DNA of 64,000 bases, taken from positions 496,001 through 560,000 of the forward strand of contig CAVSQL010000020.1 in NCBI GenBank assembly GCA_963730065.1, in the 5' to 3' direction. A program made the position numbers and the translations under genes. This document shows, piece after piece, positions 52,061-59,918 of the stretch. Below the pieces are notes generated by a model, which saw nothing but the letters and a program-made list of their open reading frames with translations, did not search any database and was not told the origin of the DNA. How positions within the stretch are numbered: the first letter of the stretch is position 1; each line of letters begins with the position of its first letter. Source of the stretch: UBA9676 sp963730065 (lineage in GTDB: Bacteria; Actinomycetota; Actinomycetes; Streptosporangiales; Streptosporangiaceae).

Positions 52061-53188
52061 TCAGCCGCTGTCCAGCGAGAAACGGAGCGTGGCGCACACC
52101 CCGTCCCGCGGGCGGGCGACGCCGCCGCACGCCGCCGGGTCCCCGCTTTCCACCAGGTCCGCGGGCAGGAAGTGCAGCTCGGCGTCGGTGTGGGCGATCG
52201 CCCGGACGATGGCCGCGTCGGCCCGGTCGGCGACCGGCTTGGGCACGGCCAGTTCCCGCAGTTCCCCGGCGGAGGCCGCGAGGTCGTAGCCGGCCGGGCC
52301 GATCCACGCGGACGCGGTGGAGGTCGGATCGTCGGCCAGGAACAGGTCGGAGACCTGGCCGTCGCGGAACGCGGCCATGGTCCGGCCCAGGCCCTCCACG
52401 GCCAGGCCGTGCGCCAGCCGGGTGCGCCAGTCATCGAAGCGCTCCCGGCTGCGGCGGCCGGCCCATTCCGACAGCGCCCGGTCGGCGGCCTCGGTCATGG
52501 CCGGGCTGTCCGCGCTCACCTCCTCCTTGAGCACGGCGGCCGATTCCCGCAGCGGCGTGGCCAGGTGCTCGAGCAGCAGCGACCGGGCGCGGAGGTCACC
52601 GCTCACGATGACGTGCTGGGCGCCGATCCGGCCCGCCGCCGCGGTCACCTCCGCGGCCAGCGCCTTGGCGTTCTCGGCCCAGGTCTCCTCGACGCTTCGC
52701 TGGTACCGGTCCTGGGACCAGCCGCCGACCGAGGTCTTGTGCACCGGCCACTGCTGGCCCGCGAACCAGTCCCGCCACCCGGCGCCGCTGCCGCCGATCG
52801 CGACGATCTCACCGCCGACCCGGGTGGCGCTGACCCGCACGTGCGGGATCGGCGGACGGCGCTGGGCCAGCAGCGGCATCAGGTGTGGCAGCGGCGCCAG
52901 CCGCGCGATCTCCCGCCGTGGCGGTGCATCGAGGGAGCCGGCGAAGGCGAGGACGCCGTGCCGCGCGAACACCGCGTAGCCCCGGGCCCCCGATGGGCCG
53001 CCGGCGACGGCCGCGGCCGCGTTGAGCGACGCCTGGCTGGCCCCGGCCTTGGCCAGCCGCTGCCGGGCCGCGCGCCACCGGAGCTCGATGGCCGGTAAGG
53101 CGTTCTCGTGGGCGCGGTCGGTGTCCAGGTACACGGACACGTAGTCACCGACCTCGTCGTACAGCGGTCGCAGGAAGCCCAGGTGCAC
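52061..53188 (-). CDS. baeRF/Vms1-like protein (Rv2629 type)
   Basis: A 375-residue protein. GTG 53188 is chosen over an upstream frame because GGGAGGGAGG lies 6 nt before it and the domain begins at once (LRPLYDEVGDYVSVYLDTDR). It resembles the actinobacterial Rv2629 group, with an N-terminal release-factor eRF1-like region, RRPPIPHVRVSATRVGGEIV, a basic KTSVGGWSQDRYQRSVEETW segment and a C-terminal alpha/beta domain (AQHVIVSGDLRARSLLLEHL). Relatives are tied to ribosome rescue or hypoxia and stationary-phase stress. Its stop is 4 bp from the permease stop. Confidence 0.8.
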   Translation of the reverse strand: MHLGFLRPLYDEVGDYVSVYLDTDRAHENALPAIELRWRAARQRLAKAGASQASLNAAAAVAGGPSGARGYAVFARHGVLAFAGSLDAPPRREIARLAPLPHLMPLLAQRRPPIPHVRVSATRVGGEIVAIGGSGAGWRDWFAGQQWPVHKTSVGGWSQDRYQRSVEETWAENAKALAAEVTAAAGRIGAQHVIVSGDLRARSLLLEHLATPLRESAAVLKEEVSADSPAMTEAADRALSEWAGRRSRERFDDWRTRLAHGLAVEGLGRTMAAFRDGQVSDLFLADDPTSTASAWIGPAGYDLAASAGELRELAVPKPVADRADAAIVRAIAHTDAELHFLPADLVESGDPAACGGVARPRDGVCATLRFSLDSG

Positions 53189-53488
53189 CGGGCGCCTCCC
53201 TCCCGGACGAGCGGGCCGGTTACCCGGCCCGGGATGGGTGGACAGGTCCACCGCCAGCCTCCCACAAGGGCCTCGGCCGCTGCGCCCCGCCCGGTCCACC
53301 TGTTCGCTTGGGGACGCGGCTGCTGCCCGTGGGGTGCCCCCACCGGTGGCAGTTCGCCCGCGCCACGCCCGCCGGCCTGATTCTTAGCCGCCGGGCGTTT
53401 CCCCCGGGCCGCGCGGGCAATGTCGATAGTTGGCCGTCACCGTCAGGGCGACGGCAGAGCTGGGCCGTCCGTTATGCGAGGCAGGCTA

Positions 53489-53899
53489 ATGAGCGAACAG
53501 GACAGCGCGACGCACGGGGCGCGCCAGGATGACGCGCTCAAGCGTGAGGTCCGCAGTGAGCTGCAGGCGCACCGGGCGACCCGCGCCGAGGAGTGGCTCG
53601 AGCCCGAGCCACCAGGTGAGGACGAGCCGGAGGCGACCTGGGCCCCGGAGGGCAGGCCCGGCGGAACCCCGCCCGGTGAGGACTGGGACACGATCGAACT
53701 GCGCAGCGACCTGGCCCGTCACCTGGATCGCACCGCGTTCCCGGCGACCAGGGCGCATCTGCTCGACGTCCTGGCCTCGCACCAGGCCGAGCAGCGGCTG
53801 CTGGATCTGGTGTCGCCGCTCCCGGACGATGCCACGTTCGCCAATCTGGGTGAGCTGCTCCGGGCCCTGGGACTGCCGATAGAAGAACGCCCAGGCTGA
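53489..53899 (+). CDS. DUF2795-domain protein
   Basis: A 136-residue protein from ATG 53489. The N-terminal half is charged and disordered. The C-terminal half (about 70-135) is a DUF2795-like helical domain: LRSDLARHLDRTAFPATRAH, LLDVLASHQAEQRLLDLVSP, LPDDATFANLGELLRALGLP. The function is unknown. It is common in actinomycetes. Confidence 0.8.
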   Translation: MSEQDSATHGARQDDALKREVRSELQAHRATRAEEWLEPEPPGEDEPEATWAPEGRPGGTPPGEDWDTIELRSDLARHLDRTAFPATRAHLLDVLASHQAEQRLLDLVSPLPDDATFANLGELLRALGLPIEERPG

Positions 53900-54011
53900 C
53901 GCGCGGTCCCCGGCCCGCCCGGGAACCGCCCTCCTGGTGGTCAGGCATCGCCCCGTTCGCCCTGGGCAAACACGTCATGTCTTGCCGCTGCGCGACCCGC
54001 GCCGTAGGATG

Positions 54012-54034
54012 GCGATATATCGTGATCGTATCGC
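54012..54034. promoter_or_regulatory. candidate PadR operator
   Basis: GCGATA (54012-54017) and TATCGC (54029-54034) form a dyad centred on 54023, with an extra CGATATATCG palindrome inside. It lies 22 bp upstream of the PadR start, in an AT-richer patch, and fits PadR autoregulation. Confidence 0.65.
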
Positions 54035-54056
54035 GAGTGGATCGCCTGGGGGCACG

Positions 54057-54791
54057 ATGACGGCAGCAGATTCATCCGCCGGGGAGTTCGATCCCGGTTT
54101 CTTCGAGGGTTTCAGCTGCCTGGGCGGCTTGCTGGGCCAGGTCCTCGGGGCCGTCCGGGAGATGGTCGGCGGCCGCCGTGGCCCGGGCTGGCGCGGGGGC
54201 CCGTGGGAGTGGGGCTCCGGGCGCCCCCGAGGCGGCCGGGAATGGCCCGGGGGGCCCGGCGGGCCGTGGGGCGGAGGCTGGTGGCCAGGCCCGCCCGGTC
54301 CACCCGGCTTTTCGCGCGGCCCGAAGGCCGGCCGCGGGGACGTGCGCGCCGCGATCCTGGCCCTGCTGCGCGAGGGCCCGCGGAACGGGTACCAGATCAT
54401 GTCCGAGATCGAGGAGCGCAGCAGCGGCGCCTGGCGGCCCAGCCCCGGCGCGGTCTACCCGGCCCTGCAGCAGCTCGCCGACGAGGGCCTGGTCGAGGCC
54501 GAGGAGTCGGGCGGCCGCCGGACCTTCAGCCTCACCGACGCCGGCCGCCGGCACATCGAGGAGAACCCCGAGGTGGCCCGCCCGGCGTGGGAGTCGATGG
54601 GCGGCGATGAGCCCGGGGAGGTGCCCGGCCTGTTCATCCAGGCTGCCCGGCTGGGCGGCAGCATCGTGCAGATGGCCCACGCGGGCACCCCCGAGCAGAT
54701 CCACGTGACCGAAGAGCTGCTGGAGCAGACCCGGAGCAAGATCTACCAGATCCTGGCCGGGGACGTGCACGCCGAGCAGGACCAACAGTAG
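54057..54791 (+). CDS. PadR-family regulator with a Trp/Gly/Pro-rich N-terminal region
   Basis: A 244-residue protein from ATG 54057. Residues 1-40 include a possible helix (FFEGFSCLGGLLGQVLGAVR), 40-88 are Gly/Pro/Trp/Arg low complexity, and 90-170 are the PadR winged helix (GDVRAAILALLREGPRNGYQ, SGAWRPSPGAVYPALQQLAD, FSLTDAGRRHIEENPEVARP). A coiled C-terminal helix supplies the dimer. It represses transcription in response to stress or small ligands. It forms an operon with the DUF1707 gene 17 bp downstream. Confidence 0.92.
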   Translation: MTAADSSAGEFDPGFFEGFSCLGGLLGQVLGAVREMVGGRRGPGWRGGPWEWGSGRPRGGREWPGGPGGPWGGGWWPGPPGPPGFSRGPKAGRGDVRAAILALLREGPRNGYQIMSEIEERSSGAWRPSPGAVYPALQQLADEGLVEAEESGGRRTFSLTDAGRRHIEENPEVARPAWESMGGDEPGEVPGLFIQAARLGGSIVQMAHAGTPEQIHVTEELLEQTRSKIYQILAGDVHAEQDQQ

Positions 54792-54808
54792 AAGGCGAGA
54801 CACAGGCA

Positions 54809-55261
54809 ATGGACGATCAGATCCGCGTTTCCGACGCCGACCGGGACCGCGTCACCGCCCGGCTGCGCGAGCACTTCGCGGAGGGCCGACTCACCCAGGA
54901 CGAGCTGGACGAGCGGATCTCCGCGGCGCTGAACGCGAAGACCTTCGGCGATCTCCGCCCGGTGATGGCGGACCTTCCCGAGCCCGCTCCCGCCCCGCTG
55001 CGGGCGGGGCCGAGCCCGCAGTGGACCGGGCCGCCCTGGATGGCCCGCCGTCGCGGGCCACGGGTACTGCCGCTGCTGCTGCTCGTGCTGCTCGCGTCGG
55101 CGCTGATCCCGAGCGGCGGCTGGGTGCTGTTCGCGTTCTTCAAGCTGATGCTGGTGTTCTGGCTGCTGGCCTGCGTGGCCGGGGTCTTCGCCGCGGGCCG
55201 GCTCCACCGCCGGATGCGCCGCGGCTGGTCCCCGGGATCCCCCCGGCAGTGGTGGATATAG
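54809..55261 (+). CDS. DUF1707 membrane protein
   Basis: A 150-residue protein. The N-terminal DUF1707 module reads IRVSDADRDRVTARLREHFA, EGRLTQDELDERISAALNAK with the conserved R.sd.dRe.....L.e....GRLt..Ef.eR pattern. Two hydrophobic segments follow (about 90-110 and 113-133). Its function is unknown. It is coupled to the PadR gene upstream, which probably controls it. Confidence 0.9.
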   Translation: MDDQIRVSDADRDRVTARLREHFAEGRLTQDELDERISAALNAKTFGDLRPVMADLPEPAPAPLRAGPSPQWTGPPWMARRRGPRVLPLLLLVLLASALIPSGGWVLFAFFKLMLVFWLLACVAGVFAAGRLHRRMRRGWSPGSPRQWWI

Positions 55262-55279
55262 GCGAAGCGTTTCCGGCGC

Positions 55280-55948
55280 CTAACGGGTGAGGGCGCTGTC
55301 CGCGGTGCCACCGTAGATCTCGGCGGCCCGCCAGCAGTACCAGGCCACGACCGAGCGGTACGGCCGGAACGGGTCGCCGAGCGGGTCGAGCTGTTTCGCC
55401 GTCGGCGTCGGGATCTCCCAGGCCAGCCCGAATCCCTTCCTGACCCCGAGGTCGCCGGTCGGCCACACGTCCAGCCGCCGCAGCTGGAACATCAGGAACA
55501 TCTCGGCCGTCCATTTCCCGATGCCCCGGACGGCGGTAAGCCGGGCCGCGACCTCGGCGTCGCTCTCGTTACGCAGCCGGGGCGGGTCGAGCACGACCGT
55601 CCCGTCGAGCACCTTGGCCGCCAGATCCTGCAGCGAGGCGGCCTTGTTGGCTGACAGGCCGGCCGAACGGAGCGTGCCCGCGGGCAGTGACAGCAGCCGT
55701 TTCGGGGTGACCTCATCAGCGAGCGCGGCGATCAGGCGGCCGTGGATGGCGGCCGCCGCCGGGCCGGCGAGCTGCTGGTAGAGGACCGCGCGGACCAGGG
55801 CCTCGAAATGGGTCTCCGACGGGGGGCGGACCTTCGGCGGGCCGACCTCGGCGGCCAGGCGGTGCAGGACCGGGTCCCGTTCGGCCAGGATGGCGGCAGC
55901 CGCCTGCCAGCTGCGGGCCGGGCGGTCCGGCGCTGGCCGATCGGGCAT
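55280..55948 (-). CDS. DNA-3-methyladenine glycosylase II (AlkA-like, HhH-GPD)
   Basis: A 222-residue helix-hairpin-helix glycosylase. ALVRAVLYQQLAGPAAAAIH matches the family's iv.QQls..aA..i.. helix. The hairpin is RLTAVRGIGKWTAEMFLMFQ and the catalytic Asp lies in DVWPTGDLGVRKGFGLAW. It removes alkylated bases as the first step of base-excision repair. It lacks the N-terminal AlkA domain and any Fe-S cluster Cys set, so it is the short form. Confidence 0.92.
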   Translation of the reverse strand: MPDRPAPDRPARSWQAAAAILAERDPVLHRLAAEVGPPKVRPPSETHFEALVRAVLYQQLAGPAAAAIHGRLIAALADEVTPKRLLSLPAGTLRSAGLSANKAASLQDLAAKVLDGTVVLDPPRLRNESDAEVAARLTAVRGIGKWTAEMFLMFQLRRLDVWPTGDLGVRKGFGLAWEIPTPTAKQLDPLGDPFRPYRSVVAWYCWRAAEIYGGTADSALTR

Positions 55949-56112
55949 GTGCTCAGTCTGCCACTGCCCGCGTGGCCGGCCACGGGCCAGCGGCCCCCCG
56001 GCCCGCCGGGTTACGCTGCAGCCGATGACTGATTGCGCGACGCTATCCCCCGCGCCGCCCGCCGCGGGCGGCGGCCGCGGGCGGCCGCGATCGAGCCGAG
56101 GGACCCGCTGAG

Positions 56113-56994
56113 GTGGACGTGCTTGGCCTGGTCCTGCACCCGGAGCGTGATTCCGCCGAGGCGGTCACGGCCGTCCTGGACTGGGCCGCGCGCAAAGGTG
56201 CCGAGGTACTGGGGATCGACACGGAGATCGAGCGGCTGAACTGCGCCGCGGCGGCGGTCACGGCCGCCGAAATCGGCCAGCGCGCGGACCTGCTCATCAG
56301 CCTCGGCGGGGACGGCACGATGCTGCGTGCCATGCGGCTGGCCGACCGGCAGCGGGCCTCGGTGCTCGGGGTGAACCTCGGCAAGCTGGGTTTTCTGGCC
56401 GAGGTGGATGTGCCCGACCTGCCCGGCGCGCTCACCGCCATCGATGACCACCAGTTCACGGTCGAGCCGCGCCTGGCGGTCGACGCGGTCATCGGCGGCC
56501 AGGTCGAGACCGCCTTCAACGACGTTGCCATCGTCCGCTTCCCCGGGCAGCCGACCGCCGTGGTCGCGGTGCGGGCCGCCGGGCACCCGTTCGTCAGCTA
56601 CGCGGCCGACGCGGTCGTGGTCGCCACCCCGACGGGCTCGACCGCCTACAGCTTCTCGGCGGGCGGCCCGATCGTGAGCCCCGCGGTGGAGGCCCTGCTG
56701 GTCACCCCGGCCGCGCCGCATTCGGCCTACAACCGCGGGCTGGTGCTCTCCATCCACGACAGCCTCGCGCTGGAGATCCTGCCCGCCAGCGGCCGGCTCG
56801 CCGTCGAGGTCAACGGGCAGCTCGCCGCGCACGTGGACGTCGGCGACCGGATCGAGCTGCGGTCGCGGCCCGGTGCCGCCCATGTCGTCCGCCTCGGCCG
56901 CACGACGTTCTACGAACGGGCCCGGCGCAAGCTGCGCCTGGCCGACTCGGCGGAGGTGCCGGTCAGCCCGCCGGGCGCAGGGGGCAGGCGGTGA
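56113..56994 (+). CDS. nadK: NAD kinase
   Basis: A 293-residue protein from GTG 56113, with GAGGGA 9 nt upstream. The kinase loop is LLISLGGDGTMLRAMRLADR and the NAD-binding and oligomer region includes VLGVNLGKLGFLAEVDVPDL, FVSYAADAVVVATPTGSTAY and SFSAGGPIVSP. It phosphorylates NAD to NADP in the cytoplasm. An alcohol dehydrogenase gene follows 25 bp later and may be co-transcribed. Confidence 0.95.
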   Translation: MDVLGLVLHPERDSAEAVTAVLDWAARKGAEVLGIDTEIERLNCAAAAVTAAEIGQRADLLISLGGDGTMLRAMRLADRQRASVLGVNLGKLGFLAEVDVPDLPGALTAIDDHQFTVEPRLAVDAVIGGQVETAFNDVAIVRFPGQPTAVVAVRAAGHPFVSYAADAVVVATPTGSTAYSFSAGGPIVSPAVEALLVTPAAPHSAYNRGLVLSIHDSLALEILPASGRLAVEVNGQLAAHVDVGDRIELRSRPGAAHVVRLGRTTFYERARRKLRLADSAEVPVSPPGAGGRR

Positions 56995-57019
56995 GGGCCG
57001 CCCGGGAAGCCAGGCGGGC

Positions 57020-58009
57020 GTGAAGGCGGCCGTGATCAGCTCGCCGGGCGTCGTCGAGGTGGTGACCGTCGGCGATCCGGTGCCGGGGCCGCGCGAGGTG
57101 GTGGTCGAGGTGGCCGCGTGCGGCCTGTGCGGCACGGACCTCCACATCGCCGACGGCGAGTTCGCGCCGTCGCTGCCGGTGATCCCGGGGCACGAGTTCG
57201 CCGGGGTGGTCGCCGAGACCGGCTACGCGGTCGAGGGGATCGCGCCCGGCGCCCGCGTCGCGGTTGATCCGTCGCTGTACTGCCACGAGTGCCACTACTG
57301 CCGGATCGGGCGCGGCAACCTGTGCGCCCGCTGGGGCGCCATCGGCGTGACCACCTCGGGCGGCGCCGCCCAATACGTGGCGGTCCCGGCGGCCAACTGC
57401 GTACCGCTGCCCAGCCACGTCAGCCTGGAGGACGCCGCCCTCATCGAGCCGCTGTCCTGTGCCATCCACGGCTACGACGTGCTGGCGTCCCAGCTCGGGT
57501 CGCACGTGCTCATCTACGGGTCCGGGACGATGGGTTTGATGCTGCTGCAGCTCGCCAAGCTCACGGGCGCCGTATCGGTGGACGTCGTCGACCTGAACCT
57601 GGAGCGGCTCGCCGCCGCCCGGCTCCTCGGCTGCAGCGGCGCCGCGGTGCGGCCCGACGAGCTCGACCGGCCCCCGGGCTGGGAACTCGTGATCGACGCG
57701 ACCGGCAGCGAGGCCGCGATCACCGACGGCATCGGCCGGGTCCGGCCGGGCGGCACGTTCCTCCAGTTCGGCGTGGCCTCCCCCGCCGCGCGGGTCACCA
57801 TCGAGCCGTACCGGATCTACCACCAGGAGATCACCATCACCGGGTCGATGGCGGTGCTGCACAGCTTCGAGCGGGCCGCCGAGCTGTTCGCGGGCGGGCT
57901 GCTCGACCCGGAGATCTTCATCAGTCACCGGCTGCCGCTCGGCCAGTACCCGGAGGCGCTGGCGGCGTTCCGCGCCGGCCAGGGCCGGAAGATCCAGGTC
58001 AGGCCGTAG
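57020..58009 (+). CDS. zinc-dependent sorbitol/threonine dehydrogenase-like enzyme (MDR)
   Basis: A 329-residue protein from GTG 57020, 25 bp after nadK. The catalytic zinc ligands are in ACGLCGTDLHIADGEFAPSL, VIPGHEFAG and the Glu in ALIEPLSCAIHGYDVL. The structural zinc Cys set is CHECHYCRIGRGNLC. The NAD(P) site HVLIYGSGTMGLMLLQLAKL is followed by an acidic strand (VDVVDLNLERL), favouring NAD. It oxidises a polyol or similar alcohol; the substrate is unknown. Confidence 0.92.
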   Translation: MKAAVISSPGVVEVVTVGDPVPGPREVVVEVAACGLCGTDLHIADGEFAPSLPVIPGHEFAGVVAETGYAVEGIAPGARVAVDPSLYCHECHYCRIGRGNLCARWGAIGVTTSGGAAQYVAVPAANCVPLPSHVSLEDAALIEPLSCAIHGYDVLASQLGSHVLIYGSGTMGLMLLQLAKLTGAVSVDVVDLNLERLAAARLLGCSGAAVRPDELDRPPGWELVIDATGSEAAITDGIGRVRPGGTFLQFGVASPAARVTIEPYRIYHQEITITGSMAVLHSFERAAELFAGGLLDPEIFISHRLPLGQYPEALAAFRAGQGRKIQVRP

Positions 58010-58036
58010 ACGGCCGCCCGGTCGGCGGAGGCCGTC
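58009..58036 (+). terminator. stem-loop at the end of the dehydrogenase gene
   Basis: GACGGCC (58009-58015) pairs with GGCCGTC (58030-58036) right at the stop codon, with a GC-rich loop. No U-tract is present. Confidence 0.4.
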
Positions 58037-58084
58037 CGGGCCGGGCGGGCCACGGCACGAGGTGCCCGCGGTGAAGCCCGGCGC

Positions 58085-59302
58085 TCATGCCGCCTGCGTC
58101 CTGGCGCACCGGCCTGGCGTGACACCGCTCCGGTGCGCCTTCGGCGGCGGCCGGCCCGTCCGACCGTGATGGCCACCACCAGCGACGGAACAGCGGCCGG
58201 GCCCGGCCGCGGCGCCAGCTCGTCGCCGCCCGGGCCAGCAGCCTGGCCTGCGCGCGCCACGTCCAGCGCGGCCGCGATGGGCGCCGGTCAAGGCCCGGGA
58301 ACCGCCAGCCAGGGCGCACCACCGCAGCGCGGGCTCTGGGACCCTCGCGGACCACCGCCGCTCGCGGGTGGGCCGCCCCTGGTCCCGCGGCTCGCGGGTG
58401 GCCCGCCCCTGGTCCCGCGGCTCGCGGGCCGGGCGGGACCGGCCGGTGCCGAGCAGCGGGAGGCTGCTGAGGCCGATGCCCGCGAGGATGGCCGCGCCAC
58501 CGGTGAGCTGCCTCAGGCCGGCCGGGTCGCCGAAAATGGCCACGCCCGCCACGGCGCCGATGAGCGGCTCCAGGTTGAGGAAGGCCCCGGCCACCTCGGC
58601 AGACACCCGGCTCTGCGCGTAGGCGAACAGGGTGAAGGGCAGCAGCGTGCCGCCGGCCACCAGGCCGGCGGCGGCCAGGACGGTGCCCGGCCCGCCGGGG
58701 GCGGCGGGCATGCCCTCGGTGGCCACGGAGAGCGGCAGCACCGCGAGGGCGGCGCCCAGGAACTGGACCGCGGTCACCGCGATCGGGTCGCGGCCGCGCA
58801 GCAGCCGGACCTGCGCCACCGTGAACGTGGCCGACAGCAGCAGCGACGCCAGCACCAGGCCATCGCCAGCCGGCGTCGTGCCGCCGCCCCGGCCGCCGGC
58901 GACCAGACCGACGCCAGCCAGCGACACCGCGAAACCGACCCAGGCCACCGGGCGGGCCACCGTGTGATGCCAGAGCGCCGCGATGACCGCGACCAGCACC
59001 GGCGCGGCACCCACCAGCAGCGCCGCATGGCTGACGCTGGTCCGGGTGATGCCCGCGTTCTGGATCACGACCGACCCGCCGTACCCGGCCGCGCCGGAAG
59101 CCAGCACCGGCAGCGTGCAGGCGGCCCGCAGCCGGCGGCGGGCCGCCGTGAGCAGGATGGCGGCGGCCAGGCCGAACCGCACGAAGGTGAGCCAGCCCGG
59201 CGGAAGCCAGCCCAGGGCCAGCTTGGACAGCGGCACGGTCGTGCCCCACAGCAGCCCAGCGGCGGTGAGCGCGGCAAAGGCGCGGCGACGGTCGAGGTTC
59301 AT
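58085..59302 (-). CDS. EamA/DMT-family exporter with an unusual C-terminal tail
   Basis: A 405-residue frame from ATG 59302. Residues 1-285 form the usual ten-helix EamA pair: LLWGTTVPLSKLALGWLPPG, then PVLVAVIAALWHHTVARPVA, AGAFLNLEPLIGAVAGVAIF. Beyond LSSLPLLGTGRSR the frame runs about 120 more residues of Arg/Gly/Pro-rich sequence with tandem REPRDQGRATREPRDQGRPT repeats, unlike any EamA protein. The original stop may have been lost through repeat expansion. It exports amino acids or metabolites, and is divergent from an Lrp-type regulator that likely controls it. Confidence 0.85.
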   Translation of the reverse strand: MNLDRRRAFAALTAAGLLWGTTVPLSKLALGWLPPGWLTFVRFGLAAAILLTAARRRLRAACTLPVLASGAAGYGGSVVIQNAGITRTSVSHAALLVGAAPVLVAVIAALWHHTVARPVAWVGFAVSLAGVGLVAGGRGGGTTPAGDGLVLASLLLSATFTVAQVRLLRGRDPIAVTAVQFLGAALAVLPLSVATEGMPAAPGGPGTVLAAAGLVAGGTLLPFTLFAYAQSRVSAEVAGAFLNLEPLIGAVAGVAIFGDPAGLRQLTGGAAILAGIGLSSLPLLGTGRSRPAREPRDQGRATREPRDQGRPTRERRWSARVPEPALRWCALAGGSRALTGAHRGRAGRGARRPGCWPGRRRAGAAAGPGRCSVAGGGHHGRTGRPPPKAHRSGVTPGRCARTQAA

Positions 59303-59336
59303 GGGACCATCGTCGCCGACCGTCTGCACAGAATTT

Positions 59337-59373
59337 GCTAGTCAAGCACTGAAGCTTAATAATATATTGTAAT
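59337..59373. promoter_or_regulatory. AT-rich divergent promoter between the EamA and Lrp genes
   Basis: This is the most AT-rich patch of the region, including CTTAATAATATATTGTAAT just before ATG 59374. The Lrp start has no ribosome binding site upstream, so its mRNA may be leaderless, with the AT run as its -10 region or as an Lrp-type site. Confidence 0.55.
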
Positions 59374-59892
59374 ATGGCTGTTGATCTTGATGAAGTTGAC
59401 GTAAAACTGCTCACTGCGTTGCAGGCCGACGCGGACTGCACGAATGTCGAGCTCTCACGCCTCGTCGGGCTGTCCCCGGCGGCGACCTTGCACCGGGTCC
59501 GCCGGCTGAAGGAGTCGGGTGCCATCCGCGTCATCAGCGCCCAGCTCGACCCGGCCGCCTGCGGGTTCCCGCTGCAGGTGTTCGTGACCGCCACCCTGAG
59601 CCGTCACGACCCGCGCTCGAGCCGCATCTTCGATGACCACATCCGGGCGCTGCCGCAGGTCATCACGGCGGACAACGTGGCCGGCGAAATGGACTACCTG
59701 CTCACCGTGGTGGCCCGCGATGTCGCTGAGCTGCAGCAGGTGCTGGCCAGCCTGTCCACCCGCGGCGGGCAGCGGCTGGTGACCTACCTCCGGCTGGCCG
59801 AGGTCAAGCCCCCCTCCCGGCTGCCGCTGGCCGCGACCACCCCGGCACCCGGCGAACCGGCCCGCAAACGCCGCCGGTCCGCCTCCCGCTGA
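59374..59892 (+). CDS. Lrp/AsnC-family regulator
   Basis: A 172-residue protein. The N-terminal helix-turn-helix is LDEVDVKLLTALQADADCTN, VELSRLVGLSPAATLHRVRR. The C-terminal RAM/AsnC effector domain has LQVFVTATLSRHDPRSSRIF, VITADNVAGEMDYLLTVVAR and a Lys/Arg-rich tail. It senses an amino acid. It is divergent from the EamA exporter, the classic regulator-exporter layout. Confidence 0.93.
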   Translation: MAVDLDEVDVKLLTALQADADCTNVELSRLVGLSPAATLHRVRRLKESGAIRVISAQLDPAACGFPLQVFVTATLSRHDPRSSRIFDDHIRALPQVITADNVAGEMDYLLTVVARDVAELQQVLASLSTRGGQRLVTYLRLAEVKPPSRLPLAATTPAPGEPARKRRRSASR

Positions 59893-59918
59893 CCGGCGGC
59901 CCGGCCCGGCCGGCGCGG

